DNA of 64,000 nucleotides. Source: Dryas octopetala. Lineage: Eukaryota > Streptophyta > Magnoliopsida > Rosales > Rosaceae. A program made the translations under genes and the position numbers. The notes beneath the pieces were generated by a model that was not told the origin of the DNA, made no database searches, and saw nothing but the letters and a program-made list of their open reading frames with translations. Position 1 is the stretch's first letter. Every line of letters begins with the position of its first letter. Positions 1 to 11,652 of this stretch are shown one piece after another. Where the stretch lies: contig OY992839.1 in the NCBI GenBank assembly GCA_963921425.1, positions 16,662,910-16,726,909 on the forward strand. Direction: 5' to 3'.

Positions 1-2155
1 TCTTATAACTACGTTTTTAAAACGTTGTTCTTTTATTTTCCAGAACATCTTGTGCATGTTTTTATTATTATTGCCTTTGACTACATGCTTTTATTGTTGT
101 CATTATTCTTTCCAACATAAATATGAACGTTGTTAAATAAAAATTTACATTTAAAAATAAATAAATTCTTAAACCTGGTTCATAAACAAATTAAAGATGC
201 AATATTTCCTAAATATCATTAACAAACAAAATAATAGAACCAATATGACTAATAGCATTTGTACAACCAACTAAGGGTGTGTTTGGTAATGCTGTGAAAA
301 TAATTAGCTGAGAATTAAAGCTACTGTGAAGTATAACTAGCTGTGAAACAAAGCAGTTTAGTATTTGGTAAATTGTGTTTTCAAAAGTGTTGTGAAGCAA
401 AGCTATAGTGTTTGGTAAATTTTCATGTAAAAGTGATGTGGATGTTTATAATGACTAAAATTGACATGTTATAGTTGAAAATGTTTTTTACTCATTTGTT
501 TGGCAAAAAAAAAGTGTTTTTCGCTTGTTTTTCAATTTTTTTTTACAAATTAATATTAACTTTCATTTTGCCCAAAAAAACAAGTCAATAAAGATGTATT
601 CCTATTATTTTTTTTAAATATCACAAAGGTTCATTTTGCTTTATTAATTGGAAGGTCTATTTCAATATTAATTGATTCCATCTCAAGGTCAAACCCTTTC
701 ATATGCACCATGTATATTTGAAAACATAACTATATAATATTATCTAACAAAAAACTATAACTAACATTCGACATCTTTTTCAATTTAAAATAAGAATTAA
801 AAATATTGGAAATAATAACAAATACATATTAAAACGTCTAAATGGATGCACGAATTAAACTTGTAGCAATGTTATTTCTCAGTTGCTCCATCTCTTGTGC
901 TCCCAAACCCTGGGTAATATGATAATCCTCAATCTGATCTGCCTCTTCACTTACGATGTCATTTGGGTCATCCTCACTTTCATTAAAATGTATATCACGG
1001 TTGGCATGCCTTTGTATGTAGTTATGAAGTGCCATAGTTGCAATGACAATTTTAACTTGCTTCGTGAACGAGTAATTGGGCATGTCCCTTAAAATCTTCC
1101 ACCTTCTTTTCCATACTCCAAAAGTACGCTCAATGACACTCCTAAGGGAAGAATGCGCGTGGTTAAATATCTCTCTAGAACCTCTTGGTTGGCTACCCCT
1201 ACGGAAATCTGGAAAATGATATCGTTCACCCTTATATGGTCCCAAATAACCAATCATTTGTGGATACCCAGCATCCACAAGATAATATTTACCTGTCAAA
1301 TCATTATATGTTTAATTATACTATATTTTAAACTATAAAATTGAAAGTTCAACATTATAATATTGAAAGTATAATATTACCATTTGGAGGTTTAGGAAAG
1401 TTTAAAGCATCATTTTGTAAAACCGACATGAATACTCTTGTATCATGGGCAGTGCCTTCCCAACCTGCACATGCAAATATGAATTGCATGTCAAAATTAC
1501 ATGCAGCCATTATGTTTTGAGTCGGTATCCCTTTCCTGCCAATGTATGGTACTTGATCTTGAGGAGGTATCGAGGCATGTACATGTACACCATCAATAGC
1601 ACCAATACAATCCTACAAATGATGCAAAGATAAACTTCTCAATACATGTAACTTAATTAACAATAATTAATTAACAAGAAAAATCATAAATTACTAGATC
1701 AAATTATTACCTTAAAATGAGGCATATATCTAGGATCTCTCAATATTTCTTTTGGGGTACCGTTAAACTCATCTTCCGAAGGTTTGATGATATCTATTGC
1801 CATAAGACATACACAATCAAGTAAGACACTAACATATCTACTTACGGTCTCACCGGAATGTTGAAAGCGTTCTTGAATTAACCTATTTCCTACCTCATGT
1901 CCTAGAGTGTGCAAAAACATTCCCAACATCTCAACAACACTCATTCTCCTTGAACCTTTCAACCCATAATGAGTTTCCAAATCAGTACACAATTTAGAAA
2001 ACACATATTTATCCATTCTAAACATTTCATGACACCGACATTCATTCCCATCTAAAAGCTCTCTCAACCAAATATTTCATGTTTGGGAAGAAACCATACA
2101 AGGAACTTTATGAATATATTTTTCATAATAATATTCAATAGTGCGAACACAAAGA

Positions 2156-4740
2156 TGACAGGACCGCCCCCGGATTCCACCCTGAAACCCGGAGAGGTCC
2201 TGCGGGAATCCAAATTCAAGGAAAATCCTACCGAAAATTCGGCAGAACCTCCCCTGAAAATGGACTAACCCAGAAATTTCAATACCTGTTAAAAGCACTT
2301 CTAAACTGCAACCACCTCTACCACAACCAAAAAGGGTCTCAGACCCAACAAATTTCATAGAGAATCCAACTTAAAATTGTAGATGATTATCAGAGCTACT
2401 ATCCTAATACAAGGAATTTTTAGAAGAATATTAACTGGCGCCTACATGGTCCAACTTGAGAGATGGATGTAACTGCCTCGACGTGTTTGGCTCGACCTCC
2501 ACCAAAGCTACTACCTGGGGGGACAATTTAAAACAAAACAAGAAAACGGTGAGACAAACTCAGTGAGTGGACAGTTTAATAGCAACGAAAATAAAAATAA
2601 ACTTTCCGTTTCAGAAAATCCTTCAAAAACACGTTTAGCTCTAAGACCTCGCGTCACTCTTTGAAATCCCCCAGTTTAAAACCATAAAGTTTATTTAAAC
2701 TTAAAAGAATCCCATAAAACAATATATATTTTCTCAAGATAACAATTTCTTAAAAACAAACGAACCGTAAAACATCGTAACAACAACCTTGATAGAATTC
2801 AAAAGAAATCCCTCACTTAAAAACATATTTAATAATTTCTGAAAATAGCCAAATTCATTTTCCACCATGCTATATACCCTGAATAATCCTGGCCATACAC
2901 CTGCGCGGAATTCCTGCATCGCACAGGCAGGCAATATCCTGGCCATACACACGCGTGGAGTGAAATCCAACACGTGCAGGCAGTATCCTGGCCATACACA
3001 CGCGTGGAGTGAATCCAACACGTGCAGGCGATATCCTGACCATACACACGTGCGAATAAAATCGGCACGTGCAGGCAAACCTGGTCGTACGTGCACGCAG
3101 AGCAGCCCCCAAAGGGCGAAGCATCCCGACACACGGCCCAAAGCCTATATGTGTGCCGTGATGGGTCCCAAAGACCTATGTATCTGAAAATCTGGAGGGT
3201 ACTGCAAAGGGTGGTTTGAAAACCATTTTTCTCCATAAACCAAATAATAGATCCTTTTCTCATCGAAAGCAAATATTTTCGAAACCTTCCAACAAAACTT
3301 AAATCAAAATGCCAAGGTGTATTATTTCAAATAAACATGAAACAAATCCAAACTTTCGACAATACCCAAATTATTAAATAAACCACGTGAATAAAACAAG
3401 AGACTAGATTCTTTTCCAAAGTCCAACAACTCAGAAAAATCAACATGTAAATCTAGATTTTAAAACTTATTTATGAACACATTTTGAAATCCGAAATCCA
3501 TTGCCATTGGTCAAATCCCAAATTAAAATCAACATCACGGAATAACTAAAATGATACGATTTTTTTATAACTTATTAAGGATTAAACAACCAACTCAAAG
3601 ATTTTTATTTCTCAAACAATAACTAGAAAACCAGTATAAATTAAATTATAAACTTCCAATAAACATTTTCAAAAATAAAAAGTCCACTCACAGTGAGAAT
3701 CCTAGCTCCGTTCCTCCGCCGAATCGTTTCGGGCTGCGGTGGTCTCGCCTATAAAATAGACAATCACCGAAATACAATTAGTTCCGCCTCAAGACACTTA
3801 AACGTAGATGTGTGTATAAAACCTAAGCGTCCCACCCGACTCCCATTCTAGCTCGACGATTCCCAACCTCCACTCGTAGACCCAAAACTCCTACATAAAC
3901 ACTCCAGAAGCTCTCCGGCTCAGCCAAAAATAGGGATGAAATGGGCTGAGATTTGGCCGGAATCCAGCGAGCAGTGGCGGCGGGCTCTGCTTCCTCTGGC
4001 CTCGTTCTTGCGCGTGTGGGAGCTGGGCTGACTGGAGGAGGGTCGGGCCGAGCTGATCGGCCGACGGGGGAGGTCTCCGGTGGTCGGGGTCGATGGAACA
4101 GTCGTCGAAAGTGGCTGGGTTGGCTGGGTTGGCCGCGCGCAGAGGAGAGAGAAGGGAGAGAGAACTCGGGGAGAGAGGAGGCCGGGGGTGTTTGGCGTCT
4201 GGGGGGGAGCTCGCCGGAGCCAGAGGCCAGGTCGGCGAGTGGTGGTCGACGGCGAGGTGAGTGGGGGTGGCTGGGGCTGGTGCGCGCAGGGGAGAGGGTG
4301 CGGGGGTGGAGTGAAGACAGGAGAGAGATAGATATATATAAAGGAGAGAGAGAAAGTTCTAGAGAGAGAGAGAAATGTCTAGAAAATCTGATTTTTAAAC
4401 CCCAATTATCATTTTACGAAATTGCCCCTCGCTTCAAACGCCCATATCTTTCAAACTGTAACTCGGATCGAAGCGTGCTACGTGTCTATGAACTCTCGGG
4501 GATCGAAACCTATCTAACGGACCCAAAGTCAAAGTCGAAAACCCATTTATTTTAAAAGTCAACGTTTGGTCAAGCTTAAATTAAAACAAAAATAAATATT
4601 TAAATCAAAACCCTTTTTATTTTCCAAATAAATTTCAAAATCTTTAAATTACAATCCAACATCTTTTATAAACCTCTTAAAAAAAACATAGTTAAATAAA
4701 AATTTAAATTCCTAGTGAAAATTTGGGTCGGGTTGTTACA
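2156..4740 (-). mobile_element. Solo LTR of a Tekay/Del-like Ty3/gypsy retrotransposon (minus orientation)
   Basis: Bounded by TGACAGGACCGCC at the left and GGGTCGGGTTGTTACA at the right, the reverse complements of the ends of the LTRs of element E (48983-51984). Flanks share AAGA (2152-2155 and 4741-4744), consistent with a 4-5 bp duplication. No internal region is present, so it is a solo LTR left by LTR-LTR recombination. At about 2.58 kb it is twice the length of E's LTRs, which lack much of the middle. It contains GA-rich low-complexity DNA (about 4140-4380) and a roughly 50-bp minisatellite (2885-3090). Open frames here, such as those at 2829-3272 and 3953-4555, are repeat or GC-rich artefacts. 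Confidence 0.9.
2885..3090. repeat. Minisatellite of about 50 bp, four units, inside the solo LTR
   Basis: Units begin ATCCTGGCCATACAC (one has a substitution) near 2885, 2936, 2987 and 3038 and contain ACACGTGCAGGC near their ends. The second solo LTR (52660-55003) has only three units (about 53404-53555), so copy number differs between family members. Confidence 0.85.
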
Positions 4741-5056
4741 AAGACATATAGCTTGGTTAAACTCCTCCTCATCTTCCAAAGTGTCCATATTCTAATAAAA
4801 TAACCTGCAAATTTAAGATTTATTTATCATCAATCCATATTTCCATCATGAACAATAGGAACCAAAAAAAAAAAGCCAACTAAATATATAGTACTAATCA
4901 AGTTCCAACCATATACTAATATCCAAATAATAGTCAAACAAATTGTAATAATCCAAGTTCCAAACATATACTAATATCCAAATAAAAATCAAACAAACTG
5001 CAATCAACCAAGTTTCAAACAACATAATACAAATAAGTTTCATAATACACATGCAA

Positions 5057-6944
5057 CTAATTAGCATATTTTTTCATCATATAATTAAGCCACTGAAGCT
5101 TGATGTCTGGATCTTCAATAGTAGTGAACATCTCTCTCCTCTCTTGACTCATAAATAACCCAGTCGCATAGAGCCACAAACTGCTCCCGGCCTCTGCCCC
5201 AGGTAAGATGAGACTACCTTCATCACTTCAGGAATACTACTAGCTTGTGAGGTTGCATGCATTACTGAAGTAGCAGTACTCCTAGTTTCAATTGCATCAA
5301 CCATTCGATCAATTTGTTGTGACAATTTCGCAGCACCTCCTACTTTTCCCCCTCTTGTAAAAGTTCATTTGCCTTTCTTCTCTTCTGTTGCTTTTTTTTT
5401 TTCCCTTCCCTGAAGAACTTTCAGTAACTTGTGTGGTTTCCATTGTGTGAGTTGTATCATCGGAGTCACCACTACCTTCGAGTGCAATATCATCACCATT
5501 CGATGCTTCTTGATTTTCGGACGGAAGTACACCAGATGAGGGTGCCCAAGCATGTTGGCCAGTGGCCACAGTGTTCATAAACATCCTATCAAGCTTCTGC
5601 ACCATATCAGGACTAATGCCATTTTTACAAAAGTGTGCATACTTCTTGTTTTTCTGCATATCAAAGAGATAAAGTCATGATTATATAGCAAAAAGACAAT
5701 AAAGTCATGATTGTATAGCAAAAAGACAATGAATTCATGATTATATAGAAAAAGACAATAAATGAATTCATGATTGAGATTGATCAATCTGCACTATCAT
5801 CAATTAGTACTACATGAGAAAAAAAATCTAATTGGAAATTGGAAATTCTAATTAGATTGATCAATCTGCACTATCATGTTTATGTTTATGTTGTGAAATG
5901 GTTATGCAATGTCTTGAACCGGGTTTGTTCTCTTTGTTAATGGGCATTCTGGTCAGTAACATTGACTTCTTTATTGGTGTATGTTGCGGGTGAAAAGAAA
6001 GATAGATTTGGTGTATGGTAGGGGAAGTGTCAGGTTGATGGGTTTAATATCCCAGACAGTGTATTTTTCTTGACACAACCACTGTATACAACTAGCAAAA
6101 GGGTTGAATGTGAATGAAGGGTTATCCAAGATTTTTTCCCTTTGAAGATGTGGATTGTAGGGCAGCGATATGTCAGGCAAATAACTTCTGTTTTAAAGCA
6201 GAAAAGATAATGGTCTGAACTTTACAAACCCAAAATGCAAACAGAATCTTAAAATACCAATGTTACCCATTTCCCATACAAAAAGTTGCAACAAAAATAA
6301 GAGAGGGCACTAAAGGCATGATGATCATTCGAGTTCAGCATATAATGCAATGAAAACAATCCATATTTTTTATCTGTCTACAAATGCTCAGTATTTTTTT
6401 CAACTAAACATAAAACCAAGGATCAAAGACACTACATGATGGAAAAGCAAGAGGGTCATGAAAGGTGGCTCAGACCTTTACTATGTCCAATAAACATATA
6501 ATTATATATGATATATTAATCATTTTATTGAGTCTAAATGCATCATTATAAGTAATAGCAATCAATCCCAAATCAAAGAAAGCAGTGATATGTACTGAAG
6601 TCAGTTTAAGACAAATTCATGATTATATAGCAAAAAGATAATAAATGAAAAATTTACACCTGAATTTTACTCTGCCACCAATCGTTAGAAGCATCAACAG
6701 TACCAAGTTTGGGATTCCACCCCAAACCAGTTTCCTTCCCTTTTAATTCTTTCCAATATTTCCATTGTTCTTTAAGTACATCCCACTTATTTTTCAATTG
6801 CGATTTAGATAATTCTTGTCCTGTCTCCAAGTGAGTAGTAGGACAGCGTCCTGCCTCTACCTCCTTGATACAAAGGTCACAAAATATAGGTATATTATGC
6901 TCATTCCATACAGCCTTAACTCCTAAGTCATTCTTCTTTCCCAT
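5057..6944 (-). pseudogene. Harbinger Myb/SANT-like DNA-binding protein (second transposon gene), frameshifted
   Basis: Partner protein that helps the Harbinger transposase bind element ends in this superfamily. Exon 1 (6944-6660) encodes a Myb/SANT-like domain (Myb_DNA-bind_3 type) with the family hallmarks CDLC, SQLKNKWDVLK, GLGWNP and a paired WW. I start at the Met of MGKKNDLG; an upstream Met at 6980 is possible. A GT/AG intron (6659-5654) leads to exon 2, which continues with KYAHFCKNGI, then an acidic/Ser-Thr linker, a Lys-rich stretch and a C-terminal region containing KLSQQIDRMVDAIETR, ending at a TAG (5057-5059). Within exon 2 the frame changes near the T-rich run at about 5390-5400 and again near 5345-5355, so the reading frame is broken. 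The intron holds a 30-bp tandem repeat. Confidence 0.82.
5669..5775. repeat. 30-bp tandem repeat, about three and a half units
   Basis: The unit contains TCATGATTATATAGCAAAAA followed by GACAAT. It lies in the intron of the Harbinger Myb-like gene, and a diverged partial unit lies near 6617-6648 at the other end of the same intron. Confidence 0.8.
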
Positions 6945-8082
6945 CTGTATATAAGTACTTGGTTTGAATAATAGACTCAAATTCTATGTAGGAAAGGTCA
7001 CAGATCAGACAACAAACACAAACTAGTGTTCCAAGTGATGACCGAATTAACATTCTCCTCTGATGACCAAACTTGTCTCTTTAGACCAAGCAGAAGATTG
7101 CATTGCCTTTGAGATGACTCAGTTTCCATTTTTCCATAACCAAAAGATAGCTAAAAATAAACTAAACTGCAGCTTTGAATCACTAAAAAATACCAACAAT
7201 AGCAAATAGATGACATAACAGATAATTTTATTCATCAATCATGTATTGTCAAGATAAACATTCAATCCAATTATCCAAAACCCATATGAATTGCAACACA
7301 ATGAATCAGTCCTGCATATCTAACATCACTCCATAGCAACAACCCACCATGTTTATAATCAGAAACGTAAAGCAATCATGGGAAACACTCAATTCACGCA
7401 TCTTTTTGTACAACAACAAAGCTGAATCAAGAAGACCTGAGTCAAAACAACATGATATTTGGTTCTTTCACATTAATAATAACTAACCCAAAAATTGAAT
7501 AGAAACCCAATTGATATCAGCAAGCACTAATTAACTAAGATGAAATTCCCAAACATAAATCAAAATTCAAACAGCAAGCCCGGCCTCACTTACAGATATA
7601 AAAAATTTAGGAACCCTAAATCAAAAATTTAGGAAATTTTGACAGAGAGAGAGAAACATAGAGCACTAACCTAGCTATTGAAGACGACGACAACATACAA
7701 ATGGAGACGACAACAGACAAATGGAGACGACGAGAAGAAAATGGCGATTGAAGGCTTTCAAGTTGCAGAGACTGTGAGAGCGAATGGAGGAGAAGACAAC
7801 ATCGTGAAAATGTGAGGGATAGAACATGTAATTTTTCTAAAATGATCAAGGGTAAAATTGGAAATGTAAATATTTCATTAAAAGGACCGGTTTTTTGTAA
7901 CTCATAGTTGCTTTTAAAAGCAGGGGAGACCCTGCTTTGCATAGTTACGATCACTCACCTCCAATTGTCATAAAAAGCAACTTGATTAACATTTACCAAA
8001 CACTAATTAGCTACTTTAATTGTGTGTCACCTCACAATTGTGATAAAAAGCTGTTTTTCCATGTTTACCAAACGCACCCTAA

Positions 8083-11000
8083 GTACCTGTCAAAATACAA
8101 AAACCAACTATTTAGCACAAGTCAACCATGTTAACAAACATACTAGCACAAAATCTAACACCTAAAATCCAACACAAGCTCCTACTGTGCCAAACTCTTT
8201 GACAGTATTTTTTTTCCTTCTCCAAAAGAGCAAAATTTCATCCTACAACAAAAATTTCTTTCTCAAAATAGCTAAAGTTTCTTTATCCAAAAGATCAAAT
8301 GTCCACCCTAGAGTCAAAGTTTCTTCCTCAAAACAGCAAAAGTCCACTTAGAAAAAGATACTTCTCTTCCAATAAAGCTTAGCTACTCTTTGTCATCACC
8401 AAATAAGGCTTCTATACACAAGTTCTAGAGCAATTCCTTTTCATGAACCTGCCATTTCAATTAAAATAAAAAAATGCACAACCAGTTAGCCTTGGTGGAA
8501 GATCAACAAATTTTTAAGGATGCTCATTTTTTTGTTTAAACAAGTAAAATCAACCTTTTAATTGTTGAAGGCCTTGCAAGTAATCCCCAAGCTCTCCCTT
8601 TAATTCAAAAGTCATTGACATTTCAATAGGAGAAGGGCTCTCACACTACAAAAGCAATCTAAAAATAGCTTGGGACTTCATTGGACAAATCATCTTCCAG
8701 GAACTATATATATATATATGATACATGTATTTGCCCCTTCATTGTTTTTGTAAGTGTCAACAATTAAGATCAATCTTAATTTTGGTATCTGGATCTCTTA
8801 TATCTCTTGTGATGATGAAGCAAATTGGCAAAGTCCAATTTTAATTTAATTCAAAAATTAGCAAAGTCCAAAATAGAAATACATAAGCTTACATTAGTGG
8901 AGAAAAATACGCAATGATGTAATAGCAGAGGTAAAGGTTATGTTTATATTGTCTTTGTGCATTTATTTTTTTCTGCTTCATGATCCAAAAGTATCATTCT
9001 GTCTAAACATGCCTCTTTGTTTATCTATTAGTTACTACTTATGAAATGCATGGTCAATTATAGAAACATTACCTCTATAGAATTTTGATAGAGAGGTAAT
9101 GTTTCTATAATAAGACAAATGAGCAAATGAGTTTGTTAATCAAAACTAAAGGAGTAAAATAACTTACAGAGCTCATCTTCACTTGTTAAATTGTTCCAAT
9201 AGGTAAAAGTTGTTCATAATTCAAATGACTAAATATATCAGTAACACCAAGAATTTTTACACATTATACATATCTTAGAATATAGCAATTTCAAAATTTA
9301 ACTATCATTGTAACAATAGAACACTAAAAGGAAAGCTAAACAGAGCATAAGAAAACTAAGACTATGCAAGACATCAAGGCTAAATAAACAAACTATAGCC
9401 CAAGAATACATATAGTAATTTTTGTTATTAGAAGAAGATGATTATTATCATGGAAAAGTTATAATCAAATAGCACAAATACAACCAATCCCAAGAAACTC
9501 AAACAAAAGATAAGGTAACTTCATTACCAAACTACATTTACGGTAAGTTAAATACCATTTGACTTTTTTTATCACTCAAAGATCCATCCAGTGCCCCGAA
9601 TTCCTTCTCTGCAGCCAAAACCAAGTTGATTGTGCCCTGAAAAAATTGAGAGATCAACAATGAGAATCTTATAATAGTAGACGTATTTGCTTTAAAAGCA
9701 TACACAAACAAGAATCCACTATGATGCTATACAAACAAACATAAATAAAGCAAAACACATATATTACTAGAAGATAAAAGAAGGTACAATTAGCTCTTTA
9801 CGTAATAAACTTAAAAAACTAACTGAAAATATAACAGTACTAGCCACTTCCATTAACTAAGCAAAACAACAACTATGCTGAAATAAGCTTAATACTAGGA
9901 CTGCTGAGTAGGCTTATAGCCTAACATTCATAAGTCATACCTATCAACTAATTATCAAGTAGAACTTAATTTAATTGGAATTGAGTATATATCACTCAAA
10001 AAATGTAAAGCACAAATATTCATTAAGATGGTAATTAGAGATATGTGTAGTAAGTAGCTACACGATGGTGCATTCACATTCTTACAATGTGCTTTGAATA
10101 TTAAATCATTTGGTCATAAAAATTGACTTCCCTGTTGTGGATAGAAAATGTGACTTCCCTGGGTTTTTACTTTTTCAAAAAATAGAGAAAGAAAAAAGCA
10201 ACAGTACAAGAATATTGCATCCACTATCATTGACATGAGTTTCTCTTAAAATTCCCACAAATTGAATCCAGACCCTAAACTTTAATCCAAATTTATCATT
10301 TAACAAATTAAAAAGGAAAAACAATTGACTCATTCTTTTCATCTCAATCAAACACAGAAACTAAAACCTAGAGTATTTAAAGACAAGAAGAGCACACCAT
10401 GTTTCTATATAGACAAACATAAATAAAGCAAAACCATGTTTCTAATTTTCAAAACATAATTTTGGCCTAGAAGATCCTAATACTTTATTCTACGACAGGT
10501 CAGTGACTTGAGTTTACATTTTTGTTTTGATCATTATGGAAAAAATTTGGGCCTTTTTTCATAAAAAAGAAAAGAAAAGAAAAAAGCAATAGTACAAGAA
10601 GCAAAAAAAGAAAGAGGGGAGAATAAGAAGCAATCTGCACTTAAAAGGTCATCAATATAAGAAAGAACACTACTATAGAGCCCAATAATCATAGAGAAAG
10701 ATAGAAAAATCCAATATCATTGACATGGGTTTCTGTTAAAATCCCACAAATTGATTCCAAATTCCAGACCGTAAACTTCAATCCAAATCCATCATTTAAC
10801 CAATTAAAAAAGAAAAACAATTGACCCATTTTTTTTATCTCAATGAAAGACAGAAACTAAAACCTAGATATCCTAAAAATTGACCCATTTTTTTTTTCTC
10901 AATCAAAACCAGAAACTAAAACCCAAAAATTAAACTCATAAACTAAAACTCCAGATAAACTAAAGTATAAAGAAAGATCCTAAGAATTGACCCAATCTCT

Positions 11001-11400
11001 TTTTCTCAATCAAAGTCGGAAACTAAAACCCAGAAACTAAAACTCTGGAGAAAAGGAAGTAAAAAAGAAGACACTCACCTTGCCGGAGTAGACGCGCCGA
11101 TAATAGGGTCAGCAGAGAAATAGAAAGCAAGGGAGATGGTCTGAAGAGTGAGGGAGGTGGGATTAGGTCGACAGAAGAAAACGGTGGAAGAAGGAGAATG
11201 AGACGTTTGATTTCTTTTTTCCCCCAAAAATAAACTCAACCTTAATTTAATTATTTAAAAAAAAAAATCCTAAAGTTTAGTTTATTGGGTTTGGAGCTGA
11301 AATGTAGGCGCCAATTCCAGATATTTCTTTTCGGAGCCAATAATTTTAAGATATAACAGCAATTTATGCATGTTGTCATTATTAGAGAATCCACAATAAT
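8083..11400. other. Interior of the CACTA element, no complete gene seen
   Basis: AT-rich sequence. On the minus strand, 11220-11080 resembles a transcript leader ending in a good splice donor (CAAG then GTGAGT). One exon-like block at 9637-9557 has an acceptor and donor and an open frame (see the findings). The rest shows short direct duplications (for example the block containing TTGACCCATTTTTTTT at about 10730-10910) but no recognisable coding sequence. Confidence 0.5.
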
Positions 11401-11638
11401 AAACAAACGTTTTTTCCTGAATAAATGACAACGAGCAGTTTCAAGTGGTCATATGCGAAAAAAATTTGCAACACGCACTCCATGTTGCCATATATGCTTT
11501 TAATAACGTATTGTGTGCACATTGTGAGATTAAGATTAATAATAGTGTACAACAATAGACACTTTGTTGCACGTTGTTAATGACTGCTTTCAACAACATG
11601 CATTTCGCGCATTGTCTTCTTGATGTTGTCATATCTTG

Positions 11639-11652
11639 TTTTTCTTGTAGTG
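11639..11652 (-). repeat. CACTA terminal inverted repeat (right end)
   Basis: TTTTTCTTGTAGTG; the reverse complement starts with CACTA followed by CAAGAAAAA, the canonical CACTA terminus. The three bases that follow are AAT and would be the target duplication, but the other end is not in the window. Confidence 0.75.

Larger units (their letters stand above)
838..4788 (-). pseudogene. PIF/Harbinger DDE transposase, split by a solo LTR and carrying one stop codon
   Basis: Nuclease that cuts and rejoins the Harbinger element. Coding pieces on the minus strand are 4788-4741, then (beyond the solo LTR) 2155-1711, 1612-1381 and 1292-838. The three lower pieces are separated by two short introns with GT/AG borders, and reading frames join cleanly across both introns and the LTR target duplication. 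The catalytic triad is visible: Asp in GAIDGVH (about 1580), Asp in TAHDTRV (about 1450) and Glu in SVIERTFG (about 1115-1140). The C-terminal part has the usual ATMALHN motif. Total length is about 390 residues, normal for the family. An in-frame TGA at 2077-2079 lies ahead of a RELLDGNE motif. Apart from that stop and the LTR the frame is open, so inactivation looks recent. Confidence 0.9.
275..8079 (-). mobile_element. PIF/Harbinger DNA transposon, two-gene type
   Basis: Terminal inverted repeats GGGTGTGTTTGGTAA (275-289) and, on the opposite strand, GGGTGCGTTTGGTAA (8065-8079) differ at one base and are flanked by a 3-bp TAA duplication (272-274 and 8080-8082), as expected for PIF/Harbinger. 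The motif TTTGGTAAA recurs inside both ends (about 363-371, 410-418 and the reverse near 7992-8000). The element carries both genes of this superfamily on the minus strand: a Myb/SANT-like protein (5057-6944), then the DDE transposase (838-4788). A retrotransposon solo LTR (2156-4740) sits in the transposase gene. Without it the element would be about 5.2 kb. Confidence 0.92.
1..11652 (-). mobile_element. CACTA (En/Spm-type) DNA transposon, right part, interrupted by a Harbinger element
   Basis: The right terminus at 11652 reads TTTTTCTTGTAGTG, whose reverse complement begins CACTACAAGAAAAA, the usual CACTA end. Just inside it (about 11400-11640) are subterminal repeats built on CAACA/ACGTTGTTA motifs, and similar ACGTTGTT motifs lie at 18-30 and 130-140. 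The left terminus is outside the window. No transposase domain belonging to this element is visible, so it looks non-autonomous, at least for the part seen. A Harbinger element (275-8079) sits inside it. Assigning 1-274 and 8083-11652 to one element is an inference from the shared subterminal motifs and from the Harbinger insertion separating them. Confidence 0.6.

Noticed and set aside
2885..3090. Regularly spaced repeats resembling a CRISPR array
   Set aside because: The units are tandem with no unique spacers and lie in a plant retrotransposon LTR; CRISPR arrays are not expected here.
2829..3272. Repeated YGQD/CTCW peptide frames
   Set aside because: These come from reading the 50-bp LTR minisatellite in several frames; not protein-coding.
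3953..4555. 200-codon plus-strand open frame
   Set aside because: It lies in the GC/GA-rich part of the solo LTR, is antisense to that element, encodes low-complexity Arg/Gly/Glu-rich sequence and has no homologous domain.
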